A stretch of 64,000 nucleotides of DNA from Gammaproteobacteria bacterium (GCA_023266215.1 JAHFRQ010000012.1:1-64000); one strand, 5' to 3'. Counted from the first letter of the stretch, positions 48,074-56,894 are shown. Notes: generated from the sequence alone by a model not told the origin. Numbers and translations are program-made.

Positions 48074-48751
48074 ATGACAAAACCATTTATTAATATTGTT
48101 GATCCACGCATTTTGGCAATTCCGATTGTTGAATGCAATGAAGCATTAATTGATCTAAAAAATCAATCAGAATTATTATACGGCCCGATACCAGAATCAG
48201 AATTAACCAAAAATGATTATACGAAAATGCGAAAAACGGTTTATGAAAAACTATGCAAAGCACAAAAGGATTTGCCGAATAACTATCGCTTTAGAATTTA
48301 TGAAGCATTTAGAAGTTTACTGGTTCAGAAAATGTTATTCAATCAAATTTATCAAGATAATTTATCGAAAACCCCCGCACTTTCAAAAGAAGATTTATTT
48401 TATAAGACTACACAATTAATATCGCCCATTATTAATTTAGACGGATCGATTAATATTCCACCACACAGCACGGGTGCTGCGATTGATATTGAAATAATAG
48501 ATCAAAGCGGAAAATTAATTGATATGGGTATGGATATCAAAGATTGGATTCAAGTGGATAGTCGATTATGTGAGTCGTATTGCCAAACCATTAGCGCAAC
48601 AGCAAAACAAAATAGACAAATATTATTTGATGTGATGAGTCAGCATGGTTTTATTAATTACCCCAGCGAGTGGTGGCATTTTTCATATGGTGATCGCTAT
48701 TGGGCTTATTTTAAGGGAAAGAAAAATGCGATTTATGGAAGCGTAAATTAA
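48074..48751 (+). CDS. D-alanyl-D-alanine dipeptidase (peptidase M15D)
   Basis: A 225-aa zinc peptidase related to VanX/DdpX, which cleaves D-Ala-D-Ala. Family motifs: RFRIYEAFRS, the SxHxxGxAxD zinc site in PPHSTGAAIDIEI, and the catalytic/zinc-binding EWWHFSYGDRYWAY. There is no signal peptide, so it acts in the cytosol, as does DdpX in D-Ala-D-Ala recycling. It lies between a transporter and a deformylase in a tight operon. It could also act on other dipeptides. Confidence 0.88.
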   Translation: MTKPFINIVDPRILAIPIVECNEALIDLKNQSELLYGPIPESELTKNDYTKMRKTVYEKLCKAQKDLPNNYRFRIYEAFRSLLVQKMLFNQIYQDNLSKTPALSKEDLFYKTTQLISPIINLDGSINIPPHSTGAAIDIEIIDQSGKLIDMGMDIKDWIQVDSRLCESYCQTISATAKQNRQILFDVMSQHGFINYPSEWWHFSYGDRYWAYFKGKKNAIYGSVN

Positions 48752-48753
48752 TT

Positions 48754-49269
48754 ATGTCAATTAAACCTATCGTAAAACTGGGCAATCAACAGTTAGCAAC
48801 ACCTTCAATTGCAGTGACTGATTTTTCAGATTTTGCATTGCGTGAATTAATTAATAATATGCAAGATACTTTAAAAGAAAAAGGTGGTGTTGGTATCGCA
48901 GCGCCACAAATCGGGGTTAATTTACGGGTTGTTATGTTTGGATTTGAAAAAAGTGCAAGATACCCAAACGAAGCGCCGATTGCACATACGATTCTAATTA
49001 ATCCTGTTATAGAAATTTTATCAGCCGAATTAATAGATGGCTGGGAAGGTTGTTTAAGCATTCCTGGTTTGCGTGGTTTGGTGCCGCGTTATCAGAAAAT
49101 AAAATATACTGGTTTTGATTTGAATCAAAATCCCATTTCGTGCATCGCCGAAAATTTTCACGCTCGCGTTGTGCAACATGAATGCGACCACTTGGGCGGA
49201 ATTTTATTTCCGCAGCGCTTAAGAGACATAAAGTATTTTGGATTTGAGGATGAGCTAAGCGTTTCATAA
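48754..49269 (+). CDS. def: Peptide deformylase
   Basis: Def removes the N-formyl group from nascent proteins and requires iron or zinc. The 171-aa product has all three motifs: GVGIAAPQIGVN, EGCLSIPGL and QHECDHLGG. It starts 2 bp after the dipeptidase gene. This is probably an accessory copy, because the housekeeping def is normally beside fmt. A 56-bp fragment of this gene is repeated at 50569-50624. Confidence 0.93.
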   Translation: MSIKPIVKLGNQQLATPSIAVTDFSDFALRELINNMQDTLKEKGGVGIAAPQIGVNLRVVMFGFEKSARYPNEAPIAHTILINPVIEILSAELIDGWEGCLSIPGLRGLVPRYQKIKYTGFDLNQNPISCIAENFHARVVQHECDHLGGILFPQRLRDIKYFGFEDELSVS

Positions 49270-49327
49270 CCCGACTTTCTTCGTGCGCGCCCATAATAGT
49301 TGTGATTCTGGGAGCTGTACTTTTTAT

Positions 49328-49405
49328 ATGCAAAACAAGGCAATTAAGTCTAGCCTGGCAAGAAACTGAGAAACTCGAAGGCAAGACTGGCAAAATATTA
49401 ATGGC
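49328..49405 (+). repeat. Dispersed repeat R1, copy b
   Basis: The two modules of the repeat appear here in swapped order: ATGCAAAACAAGGCAATTAA plus GTCTAGCCTGGCA (49328-49360), then CGAAGGCAAGACTGGCAAAA plus TATTAATGGCA (49375-49405). Confidence 0.7.
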
Positions 49406-49413
49406 AGCATTAA

Positions 49414-49491
49414 GAAGTAGGTGTTATCGCCTTGCAAGTAGGTAATGACTAGTATAACATTACCTACTTGTTTGATTTATTACCTACTTAA
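49414..49491 (+). promoter_or_regulatory. Four half-sites of AAGTAGGTAATG upstream of fic
   Basis: AAGTAGGTAATG (49435-49446) and CATTACCTACTT (about 49457-49468) form a perfect 12-bp inverted repeat with a 10-bp spacer. A further forward half-site (AAGTAGGTGTTA, about 49414) and reverse half-site (ATTACCTACTT, about 49480) flank them. The last half-site is about 10 bp before the fic start codon, so binding would block transcription or translation. Confidence 0.75.
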
Positions 49492-49497
49492 TTAGAG

Positions 49498-50550
49498 ATG
49501 GGTATTATGCACTCACTAAATTTTAACTATTTGAATAATATAAGTTTTTCAGCAGAAGAGATGAAGAATCTGCGTCTTTTGGGGGAATATCGGGGCAAGC
49601 AAGCGCTATTTTTCAGACAATCTCCAGAAGTTTTAAATAGCCTGTTGCTTTTGGCAAAAATTGAATCCAGCGAGTCATCAAATCGGCTAGAAGGGATTGA
49701 GGTGCCGCACAAGAAAATCGAAGAATTGGTGCTGCATGACAATGCACCCAAAAATCGATCTGAACAAGAAGTCGCAGGTTATCGCGATGTTTTAAATTTA
49801 ATTCATGAGTCTGCAAAAGAAATTCCGTTTACTACGAATATTGTTTTGCAACTTCACAGCACAATGTATCGCTACATGGTCAATCCAGGCGGGCGGTTTA
49901 AAGCAACTGATAATGATATTATTGAAAAATATTCAGACGGAACGCATCGTGTTCGATTTTCGCCTGTAAAAGCCTATCGAACGCCTATTATGATGGATGA
50001 TTTAGTTAAAGAATATAATCACGCAATAGAACATCACACACAAGATCCTTTGATTATTATTCCGCTCGTCATTTTAGATTTTTTGTGTATTCACCCGTTT
50101 GCTGATGGCAATGGACGCATGTCGCGTTTATTGACTTTGTTATTGCTGTATCAATTTGATTATCAGGTTGGTCGATACATTAGCATTGAAAGAATTTTTG
50201 AAGAAAGCAAAGAGGGTTACTACGAAGCATTAGAAGCAAGCTCAGAAAATTGGCACGATGGAAAACATAATATTCATCCCTGGTTGAATTATTTTTGGGG
50301 TGTTGTAGTGCGTGCCTATCGAGAATTTGAAGAACGCGTTGGAAAAATTAGTATTTCGCGCGGTTCAAAAACAGAATTAATTCGTGGTGCTGTCAATCGC
50401 AAAATTGCACCGTTTTCAATCAGTGATATTGAATCTGAATGTCCTGGTGTAACGCGCGACATGATTCGACGTGTATTAAGGCAAATGCGAGATGAAAAAA
50501 TTCTAGTGACAACTAGCACTGGCCGAGGCGCGATGTGGAAAAGGTGCTAA
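49498..50550 (+). CDS. Fic-domain protein with N-terminal inhibitory helix and C-terminal winged helix
   Basis: Fic enzymes usually transfer AMP to target proteins. The 350-aa protein has the full catalytic motif HPFADGNGRMSRL at about residue 199, and upstream an [S/T]xxxE[G/N] inhibitory helix in SSNRLEG, so it belongs to the self-inhibited class. The C-terminal ~70 residues (FSISDIESECPGVTRDMIRR) form a winged helix-turn-helix. Start at ATG 49498 or 49507 (MHSLNFN). Multiple palindromic sites upstream suggest self-regulation through the winged helix. Codon use looks like the neighbouring genes. Confidence 0.92.
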   Translation: MGIMHSLNFNYLNNISFSAEEMKNLRLLGEYRGKQALFFRQSPEVLNSLLLLAKIESSESSNRLEGIEVPHKKIEELVLHDNAPKNRSEQEVAGYRDVLNLIHESAKEIPFTTNIVLQLHSTMYRYMVNPGGRFKATDNDIIEKYSDGTHRVRFSPVKAYRTPIMMDDLVKEYNHAIEHHTQDPLIIIPLVILDFLCIHPFADGNGRMSRLLTLLLLYQFDYQVGRYISIERIFEESKEGYYEALEASSENWHDGKHNIHPWLNYFWGVVVRAYREFEERVGKISISRGSKTELIRGAVNRKIAPFSISDIESECPGVTRDMIRRVLRQMRDEKILVTTSTGRGAMWKRC

Positions 50551-50568
50551 ATCCTAAATAAAGTCAGC

Positions 50569-50624
50569 ATACTTTAAAAGAAAAAGGTGGCGTTGGTATC
50601 GCAGCGCCACAAATCGGGGTTAAT
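50569..50624 (+). repeat. 56-bp duplicated fragment of def
   Basis: Identical to 48866-48921 except for one base. It includes the codons for the first deformylase motif GVGIAAPQIG. It ends exactly where R1 copy c begins, so it was carried or captured with the repeat. Confidence 0.85.
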
Positions 50625-50653
50625 TAGGCACGAAGGCAAGCCAGGCAAAATAT
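50625..50653 (+). repeat. Dispersed repeat R1, copy c
   Basis: AGGCACGAAGGCAAGCCAGG followed by CAAAATATT, directly after the def fragment. Confidence 0.75.
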
Positions 50654-50677
50654 TCTCACGTTTTTCCATTGAATTTT

Positions 50678-50723
50678 GTGATTTTTATCACGTTTTTCTA
50701 ACATAGTTTGTGATGTATATCAC
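50678..50723 (+). promoter_or_regulatory. Two GTGAT-N4-ATCAC palindromes
   Basis: GTGATTTTTATCAC at 50678-50691 and GTGATGTATATCAC at 50710-50723, 32 bp apart, sit 21 bp before the start codon of the decayed ATPase gene. They resemble CRP sites, but the spacer of four rather than six differs from the CRP consensus, and the double arrangement matches the other cassette promoters. Confidence 0.6.
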
Positions 50724-50743
50724 GAAATGATAAGATACTGGTT

Positions 50744-51339
50744 ATGAAACGAGATATTTATCAAAAATTGTCAGCCTGGAAGCGCAGCGATAGACGTAAG
50801 CCATAATCAAATCTTCTGCACGCGCACGTGAATATGAAGCTGCCATTCAGTGGCTAAAAGACGCGGGATTAATTTATTTATCTTATTGCATTTCAGCACC
50901 CAAGATCCCAATTGAACATTATTGCGATAAAAAAATTTTCAAAGTATTTGGCATTGATGTGGGGTTGCTGTCAACCATGAGTCGAATTCCGGCCAAAGCC
51001 ATTTTAGACGAACATTTTTTATTTACGGAATTTAAAGGCGCATTAACAGAAAATTATGTTGCGCAACAATTGGTGACCAATGGACAGGATCATTTGTATT
51101 ACTGGGAAAGTAGCGGCACGGCCGAAGTAGATTTTGTGATTGATCATGATCTTGATATTTTTCCGTTAGAAGTAAAATCTGGAATTAATATCTCTCGGAA
51201 AAAAAGCCTGAAAATATACGATGAAAAATATACACCCAAAGTACTTTCTAGAGCTTCTTTATTGAATTTATCGCGTGATGGAAAATTGTTAAACTATCCA
51301 TTATATGCCATTCATCTTTTTCCAAAATTAAGTGTGTAG
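50744..51339 (+). pseudogene. Internally deleted AAA/DUF4143 ATPase (cassette 4 remnant)
   Basis: The gene begins ATG at 50744 with MKRDIYQKLSAWKRSDRRKP, the usual start of these ATPases, then hits TAA at 50804. Immediately after, in another frame, the C-terminal domain continues to 51339: EAAIQWLKDAGLIYLSYC, IFKVFGIDVGLLS, and the nuclease-like AEVDFVIDHDLDIFPLEVKSG. About 200 residues, including Walker A and B, are missing, so it is inactive. Its promoter palindromes are retained. The last part is duplicated at 57014-57240. Confidence 0.88.
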
Positions 51340-51411
51340 GCACGAAGGCAAGTCTGGAAAAATATTATGCAAAACAAGGCAATTAAGTCTAGCCTGGCAT
51401 GAGTTTTTTAA
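51113..51411 (+). repeat. 299-bp direct duplication, left copy
   Basis: Matches 57014-57312 with no indel and about five substitutions. It comprises the last ~75 codons of the DUF4143-type remnant and one R1 repeat. The two copies lie 5901 bp apart in the same orientation and bracket the giant repeat-protein gene. Confidence 0.9.
51338..51402 (+). repeat. Dispersed repeat R1, copy d (full length)
   Basis: The longest form of the repeat, about 65 bp: AGGCACGAAGGCAAGTCTGG, then AAAAATATTATGCAAAACAA, then GGCAATTAAGTCTAGCCTGG and CATGA. It abuts the stop codon of the ATPase remnant. Confidence 0.8.
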
Positions 51412-51499
51412 ATAGGAAACTCTACTGCATCTGTTTGATTTATCAACTTATTTTTAATTTTTCAGGGCTCTTAGCTTGACGCGCATAAGGCTAGCCTTA

Positions 51500-51518
51500 A
51501 AATATTTTGCCAAGCTTG
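51500..51518 (-). repeat. Dispersed repeat R1, copy e (inverted)
   Basis: The reverse complement reads CAAGCTTGGCAAAATATT, identical to the core of copy a. It is the only inverted copy and lies at the 3' end of the giant gene. Confidence 0.65.
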
Positions 51519-51527
51519 ATCTGTTGT

Positions 51528-52025
51528 CTAGTTTTTGGGACCCGCTATAGGTGGTACAACTGCCCCTGTCACAGAAGCGGAGGGAGCTGATTGTACAAGA
51601 CCAAAGATTCTTAAAAAGCGATCTTTCTCTTTACAAAGGAGCATAGCAGCTGCAAAATCTGCATCCCAACGAGACTTTATGATGTCTTGAGAAATCACGA
51701 CTCGGTTATTAAACTCAATTCTGAATTTTATGCTTCGTTCAGTGCGGTCTCTGTGCACTCCAAACGCGGTATATATACCATCCACAGGTCCTGTAACATG
51801 CGTAATTTTATGTCCTTCTTCGAATGTGAACTCATTAGGACTAGCTGGTCCAAACATACCAGCTACGGCCACAGAAGGTGCAGAGCGAGTAATTTCTGCT
51901 GCACAAGCAGCTAACGTTACGCGATTTAATTGCTGTGGACTTAAAATTGGCCCAACGTAAGATTGCTTTTTTAAATGTCCCTGTACCCTAAGTACTTCGC
52001 TTTCTGAATAACACGACACACACAC
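51528..52025 (-). pseudogene. Out-of-frame C-terminal extension of the giant repeat protein
   Basis: This frame (165 codons) overlaps the end of the giant gene and carries a fourth, diverged repeat unit: NEFTFEEGHKITHVTGP, GIYTAFGVHRD and DRFLRIFGLVQSAPSASV. The giant frame stops at 51971 inside a T3A6 tract; one extra base there would fuse the frames through LKKQSYVGPILS. The segment after the junction is well preserved, so the frameshift is recent, variable or an assembly error. Confidence 0.75.
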
Positions 52026-55000
52026 ACATCAATATTTGATACGTTGCTCTTCTGCACTCTCCGAATGGCAGCGGCCACGGCAGAATCGACAGCACCGGGC
52101 GCATTACCAAACACACCACCACCCACCAAAGTTAAAACCAATGGAATTCGTTTGCTTGGATGATTTCTCGCTTCAATAATAGCAATGTCTGCAATGAGCC
52201 TATATTGCGCGTTTAAAAGTAAGCTGCAAGCCACGTTTAATTGTCCTTGTTGAAGTGCTGTATACTCAACTGGCCGATTAAAACCTGGGCTGGCATAGTT
52301 TCCCAGCGCAAATGCAAAGGCGATTACCTGAATCATTGATTTATTGGGGTTAAGTTCTGGATTGATGCGCTCCACGTTAACGCGCAGCCTATCAAGATGA
52401 GCTTTTAAAAACTCAACAGAGGCTTGTTCTTGTCTTAGTCGCGGATGAATATACCCATCTTTTTCTTCGAAAATTCCATCAAAGCCTTCAATTTCTCTCC
52501 ACTCAGCCAAAAAATCACAGCCTAACGATGCTCGCCGGATTGCGGGATTGCGACTCATTTTTTCGTCTTCTACTACTCTATACCCACCAGCTGATAATTC
52601 AGCTTGATATCGTGCAAACGCTGCAACAGGATCCATCATTTGAGCTCTGGGACCTTGCGTGTGATCACTCTTGTAATTGCTTGGATGCTTTACGTATGGC
52701 CCCATGTTTTCAGTACCATTTGCTTGACCCGCTACTTGAACAACCGCGCCATTGAGACACTCAAAAGAACCGAGTGCTAATGCATCCACTCCTTGTAAAA
52801 AATATAATTTAATTGACTGCTCCCCACCAGCCGTTGCGGTACCAGCAGGAGCTAAATTTGCCGCCGATCTAACATCACAAACTGTCGGCATTCGTGGTGT
52901 ATACATTCCATTAGCAGTTTTTGCAGTAACAACAGCTTCATATCTTCTAAGCCAGGACATATAGGCTTCGTCAGTCCACTGGGTGTTACTCTGACCTAAT
53001 AATGTAATGTCAAGTTGTTGTGCCACAGTGCGTTTTGGAATCACAGAATCAACTTGTACTGGCAATGGTGGTACAGCTGCCCCTGTCACAGAAGCGGAGG
53101 GAGCTGATTGTACAAGGCCAAAGGTTTCTAAAAACCGCCCTCTATCGCTATCAAGAAGCATAGCAACTGCAAAACTCTCAGCCCAACTACCCGCTATACC
53201 TCCAAGAATCTCGACGTTGCGAGCATCATTAATTTTAAATCCTATACTTTGTTCAGCGCCTGTACTGCTCACTCCAAACGCGGTATATATATTACTCTCA
53301 GGTCGTCCTATAACACGCGTAACTTTATGTCCATTTTCGAGTATGAACTCATTAGAACTAGCTGATCCAGGCATGCCACCTGGGGTCACAGAAGGTGTAG
53401 GGGGAGTAACTGGTGCGCTTCCCCTTGGAAAAAAACGTTCCGTCGGACCAGCAGGTGGCATGAGGTTCAAAGGCTCAGAAGCAGCTTGTGATCCAATTCT
53501 AAAGGTTTCTAAAAACCGCCTTCTATCGCTATCAAGAAGCATAGCAATTGCAAAACTCTCAGCCCAACTACCCTCTTTTATACCTCCAAGAATCTCGACC
53601 TCGTTAGTATTATAAATTTTAAATCCTATACTTTGTTCAGCGCCTGTACTGCTCACTCCAAACGCGGTATATATACCACTCTTAGGTCCTGTAACATGCG
53701 TAACTTTATCACCATTTTCGAATATGAACTTATTAGAACTAGCTGATCCAGGCATGCCACCTGGGGTCACAGAAGGTGTAGGGGGAGTAACTGGTGCGCT
53801 TCCCCTTGGAAAAAAACGTTCCGTCGGACCAGCAGGTGGCATGAGGTTCAAAGGCTCAGAAGCAGCTTGTGATCCAATTCTAAAGGTTTCTAAAAACCGC
53901 CTTCTATCGCTATCAAGAAGCATAGCAATTGCAAAACTCTCAGCCCAACTACCCTCTTTTATACCTCCAAGAATCTCGACCTCGTTAGTATTATAAATTT
54001 TAAATCCTATACTTTGTTCAGCGCCTGTACTGCTCACTCCAAACGCGGTATATATACCACTCTTAGGTCCTGTAACATGCGTAACTTTATGTCCATTTTC
54101 GAGTATGAACTCATTTCGTGATATAATTCTCTTGGCAAGAAGTGCTTTGTCACCTGTGAGTACTTGACACTGTGGGCGATAATTAGAATTCCGAAGACAT
54201 TTTTCTTCGTCAGTTTCTTTTTCAGCAGAAGGCGGAATTATACCCTTGTTTCGTGAAATGATATTTAATTTTGCTTGTTCAGTTGGATTTAAATAAATAA
54301 AATAACCATTCAACTGATTGAATTCAACACGATCATACGTAATTCCTAGCATAAGTAATGCCATTTCCAGCTTATCTGGCCGCTTTGAATTTGATAAAAT
54401 TTCCAGTTTTTTCCGAGTTGGATCAGCAAGCGTATATAAAGCACCAGCCATGAGAGATGTCATTTGGTAACGCATACTTTGGTGTGCATGGATATTGCTG
54501 ATCGCATTAATCATTATAGGTGTAACACCACTCAAAATATAACCATTTATCCCTCCACCATTATTCGGAACAGAAAATTCGGTGGGGATAATATTCAATA
54601 ACCGCATAGCCTTTTGTATCTTGCGAGGAGGGGTAGCGGCATTATTTGATGCTTGCATGTCAAGATATTCAGGGCTGTTTTCACCAAACTGACATTTAAC
54701 TTCTTTGTAGATGCTTATTGCCATCGCCGGCGTTAGATGGAACGTGGTTTGAGCGGCATTAATCAATCCCTCCAATCTGTTAAGATTGTCAGGCGTAGTT
54801 TCTACCATAAAAGTGCCGGCATCACCTGCAATAATAATAACGTCAGAAAGACAAAGATGTCGCATCATTGCTTGCAACGCATCCTTAGTCATATGCTGAG
54901 CCATGCTAGTATAATTTGTGGTCGCTACAACTGCTGTGTATAAAATCCGGCAAAGATCAGGCGTTAACAATAACTGAGCATTTATATCGCGTACAATTTG

Positions 55001-56707
55001 GTTAAAAGAATTAGATAAAGCGGCATCAGTAATGCTGGTACCTAACTCTCTAAATAATTTCTGAGCATTCGCATTTTTATCAAACTGACAAAAAAATTCA
55101 CGACCACACCACTGAAATACTTTTTCGCCTGTATCAAGCGCAGCCATTAATCGGCTCTGCATGCGCCTACGAGTTTCATCGTAATTTGAATCGTTAATTC
55201 TAAAAATGAAGTCTCTAATTTCGTCTTTGAGCGCCTTATCTTCTATGAATATTGATCCAACCGCCGCAGAATCACGGCTTGGAAGATCTATAGAAAGACC
55301 AGCTATACAACGCGCTCGCTTAATCGTCCCCAACGCACTATCTGGAAATTTATTACTTAAACCAGTATCAGTTAATTCCGAAAAATCAAAACACAGACTT
55401 GCTTGATGTTTGAAATATCTTCCCGACTTTTCTGTTTCTAGAATCATAAATTCATCAAACTGCACATGGTCTTTAACAGTTTCAAAATGCATGTTAAAGC
55501 GCGTTGAAATTTTTTGAATTTCTGCGGTATTTAAATCTCTTGATAATCCAAAAGCCTCTTTATTTTTATTGATAAACTGACAAACAGCTTGCTCAATATT
55601 ACCTCCTGATTCAAAAGCACTTTTAACTGTCTGAGCTAATAGTTTCGCCAAAGAAACATTGCCATCTAAGACCTCACCAAAATTTTTTTTCGAAAGCTCA
55701 TTGGCATGTGCATAAAAATTAATTTCAGCCAGTAAAAACTGGGTCATGATACTGAGTTTTTCAGCTTCTGGCTGAAGACGAGTTGATAATTCGCTAGCGG
55801 GAATTCTGAAACACGATTGAGGCCGGAAAAGAGAATCGTTTGGTGTGCGCTCTTGAATAGAATTTATTAACCCAGCAACTGCATCATGTACTGCTGATGT
55901 AGGTGGGCTCTGTGTTTTCGCAATCCGATCTACACTTACAAAGTCATCAACACTTTCATAACGACAATTGCTTAACTCATCTTCACTCAGATTGCCGACT
56001 ACATGACCGAGCTTAGCAAGTGCCTTTTTAACCGCTTCAGAAATCGCAACTTGAATCTCTACAGGGCTTTTTTTAGTGCGCAGTGCATCAACTTGTAAAT
56101 CAGGCAAATTCACCACTGCATCTATCAGCTGCTGTTCTGGAGACTTTGGCGAAACAACAATGAGAAAGTTCTTTTGTAATGCATGATACAAAGTATTGCT
56201 GCTTTTTGTTCTATCCATAGTAAAAATGGGATTTTCCACATTTAAAAAATTGTCTTGCGTTGTCGGTCTTAAGCGCATGCCATACAAGTTTGATTGCTTA
56301 CATAAAACTTCTTTAACTGGAACTGGGTACCGAGGAAGACCAGAACTCAAACCACCCAAGGATGCGTCTGACACCATATTACTTAGGACGCTAATGTAAT
56401 CATTTACCTGTTTTAGCCGGTCACCTTTAAGAATTTTCTCACCTCCAAGTCCCATTATTGCAATATCATCCTCCAAAGTTTTTTTGAAACGCCATAATTC
56501 ATCTAAAGCTGAATCTTTTTTAACAGCTGAATCATGTTTTTTCCCAAAGAATTCCTGCAAAGCCAATACTGTCTTACAGGTATTATCAGTTGCAATATCC
56601 GTTCCACCGCTGGCTGAAATAGGTACCATCAAATGCACCGTATTCTTTTCTGGATCAACGTATATATATCTCGGATTAGCGAGTTCATTCAAAAGTAATT
56701 TAGTCAT
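51971..56707 (-). CDS. Giant protein with 127-residue tandem repeats and macrodomain-like C-terminus
   Basis: A 1578-aa cytosolic-type protein without signal peptide. Residues 1-864 have no domain that I recognise. Residues 865-991 and 992-1118 are nearly identical repeats, and 1119 to about 1222 is a diverged third: each has VTHVTGPKSGIYTAFGV, EQSIGFKIYN and WAESFAIAMLLDSDR, then a Pro-rich linker. Residues about 1223-1578 contain VVQVAGQANGTEN, DHTQGPRAQMMDP and LTLVGGGVFGNAPGAVD, a trio I associate from memory with macrodomain-like proteins of protists and Legionella. An effector is likely; the frame ends prematurely. Confidence 0.85.
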   Translation of the reverse strand: MTKLLLNELANPRYIYVDPEKNTVHLMVPISASGGTDIATDNTCKTVLALQEFFGKKHDSAVKKDSALDELWRFKKTLEDDIAIMGLGGEKILKGDRLKQVNDYISVLSNMVSDASLGGLSSGLPRYPVPVKEVLCKQSNLYGMRLRPTTQDNFLNVENPIFTMDRTKSSNTLYHALQKNFLIVVSPKSPEQQLIDAVVNLPDLQVDALRTKKSPVEIQVAISEAVKKALAKLGHVVGNLSEDELSNCRYESVDDFVSVDRIAKTQSPPTSAVHDAVAGLINSIQERTPNDSLFRPQSCFRIPASELSTRLQPEAEKLSIMTQFLLAEINFYAHANELSKKNFGEVLDGNVSLAKLLAQTVKSAFESGGNIEQAVCQFINKNKEAFGLSRDLNTAEIQKISTRFNMHFETVKDHVQFDEFMILETEKSGRYFKHQASLCFDFSELTDTGLSNKFPDSALGTIKRARCIAGLSIDLPSRDSAAVGSIFIEDKALKDEIRDFIFRINDSNYDETRRRMQSRLMAALDTGEKVFQWCGREFFCQFDKNANAQKLFRELGTSITDAALSNSFNQIVRDINAQLLLTPDLCRILYTAVVATTNYTSMAQHMTKDALQAMMRHLCLSDVIIIAGDAGTFMVETTPDNLNRLEGLINAAQTTFHLTPAMAISIYKEVKCQFGENSPEYLDMQASNNAATPPRKIQKAMRLLNIIPTEFSVPNNGGGINGYILSGVTPIMINAISNIHAHQSMRYQMTSLMAGALYTLADPTRKKLEILSNSKRPDKLEMALLMLGITYDRVEFNQLNGYFIYLNPTEQAKLNIISRNKGIIPPSAEKETDEEKCLRNSNYRPQCQVLTGDKALLAKRIISRNEFILENGHKVTHVTGPKSGIYTAFGVSSTGAEQSIGFKIYNTNEVEILGGIKEGSWAESFAIAMLLDSDRRRFLETFRIGSQAASEPLNLMPPAGPTERFFPRGSAPVTPPTPSVTPGGMPGSASSNKFIFENGDKVTHVTGPKSGIYTAFGVSSTGAEQSIGFKIYNTNEVEILGGIKEGSWAESFAIAMLLDSDRRRFLETFRIGSQAASEPLNLMPPAGPTERFFPRGSAPVTPPTPSVTPGGMPGSASSNEFILENGHKVTRVIGRPESNIYTAFGVSSTGAEQSIGFKINDARNVEILGGIAGSWAESFAVAMLLDSDRGRFLETFGLVQSAPSASVTGAAVPPLPVQVDSVIPKRTVAQQLDITLLGQSNTQWTDEAYMSWLRRYEAVVTAKTANGMYTPRMPTVCDVRSAANLAPAGTATAGGEQSIKLYFLQGVDALALGSFECLNGAVVQVAGQANGTENMGPYVKHPSNYKSDHTQGPRAQMMDPVAAFARYQAELSAGGYRVVEDEKMSRNPAIRRASLGCDFLAEWREIEGFDGIFEEKDGYIHPRLRQEQASVEFLKAHLDRLRVNVERINPELNPNKSMIQVIAFAFALGNYASPGFNRPVEYTALQQGQLNVACSLLLNAQYRLIADIAIIEARNHPSKRIPLVLTLVGGGVFGNAPGAVDSAVAAAIRRVQKSNVSNIDVCVCRVIQKAKYLGYRDI
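53355..54116 (-). repeat. Two 381-bp tandem repeats inside the giant gene
   Basis: The sequence starting at 53355 recurs with a period of exactly 381 bp from 53736, almost base for base, so two 127-codon units are nearly identical in DNA and must be a recent duplication. A diverged unit lies at about 53045-53354, and another past the frameshift at about 51531-51850. Confidence 0.92.
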
Positions 56708-56894
56708 ATTAGCCCCAAGGGAAAGTTATAGTAAAATTATAAAATTATATGAAAATTTAACTAAATGTGAGTATACCTATTGGTTATTAACGAAATATTA
56801 AGCGCCACAAGCGCCTCTCTGTACACGACAAAATTTCCCAACCCAATGATTAAATTAAAGAAAATTTAAAAAAAATTGAATAAAAATGAAGAAA
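56708..56894. other. Upstream region of the giant gene, no gene seen
   Basis: This is AT-rich. The giant gene's start codon is preceded on the minus strand by a GGGGC/AAGGG-type Shine-Dalgarno. I see no other feature. Confidence 0.4.

Noticed and set aside
49414..49491. CRISPR-like array upstream of fic
   Set aside because: The half-sites are in alternating orientation with 10-20 bp gaps, not direct repeats with uniform spacers, and no cas genes are present.
49498..50550. Fic protein as the toxin of a toxin-antitoxin pair
   Set aside because: No antitoxin gene is adjacent; the protein carries its own inhibitory helix, so a two-gene module is not needed.
50678..50723. CRP-binding sites upstream of the ATPase remnant
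   Set aside because: The spacer between GTGAT and ATCAC is 4 rather than 6 bases, so the CRP consensus TGTGA-N6-TCACA is not met; interpreted as cassette operators.
51965..51990. Programmed -1 frameshifting joining the giant gene and its C-terminal extension
   Set aside because: The stop codon falls inside the T3A6 tract in the main frame, and no X-XXY-YYZ slippery heptamer is positioned before it. A simple one-base indel explains the arrangement better.
53007..53996. Plus-strand open frames of 202 and 90 codons antisense to the giant gene
   Set aside because: They repeat with the 381-bp period because they mirror the tandem repeats, and have no ribosome site or sensible composition.
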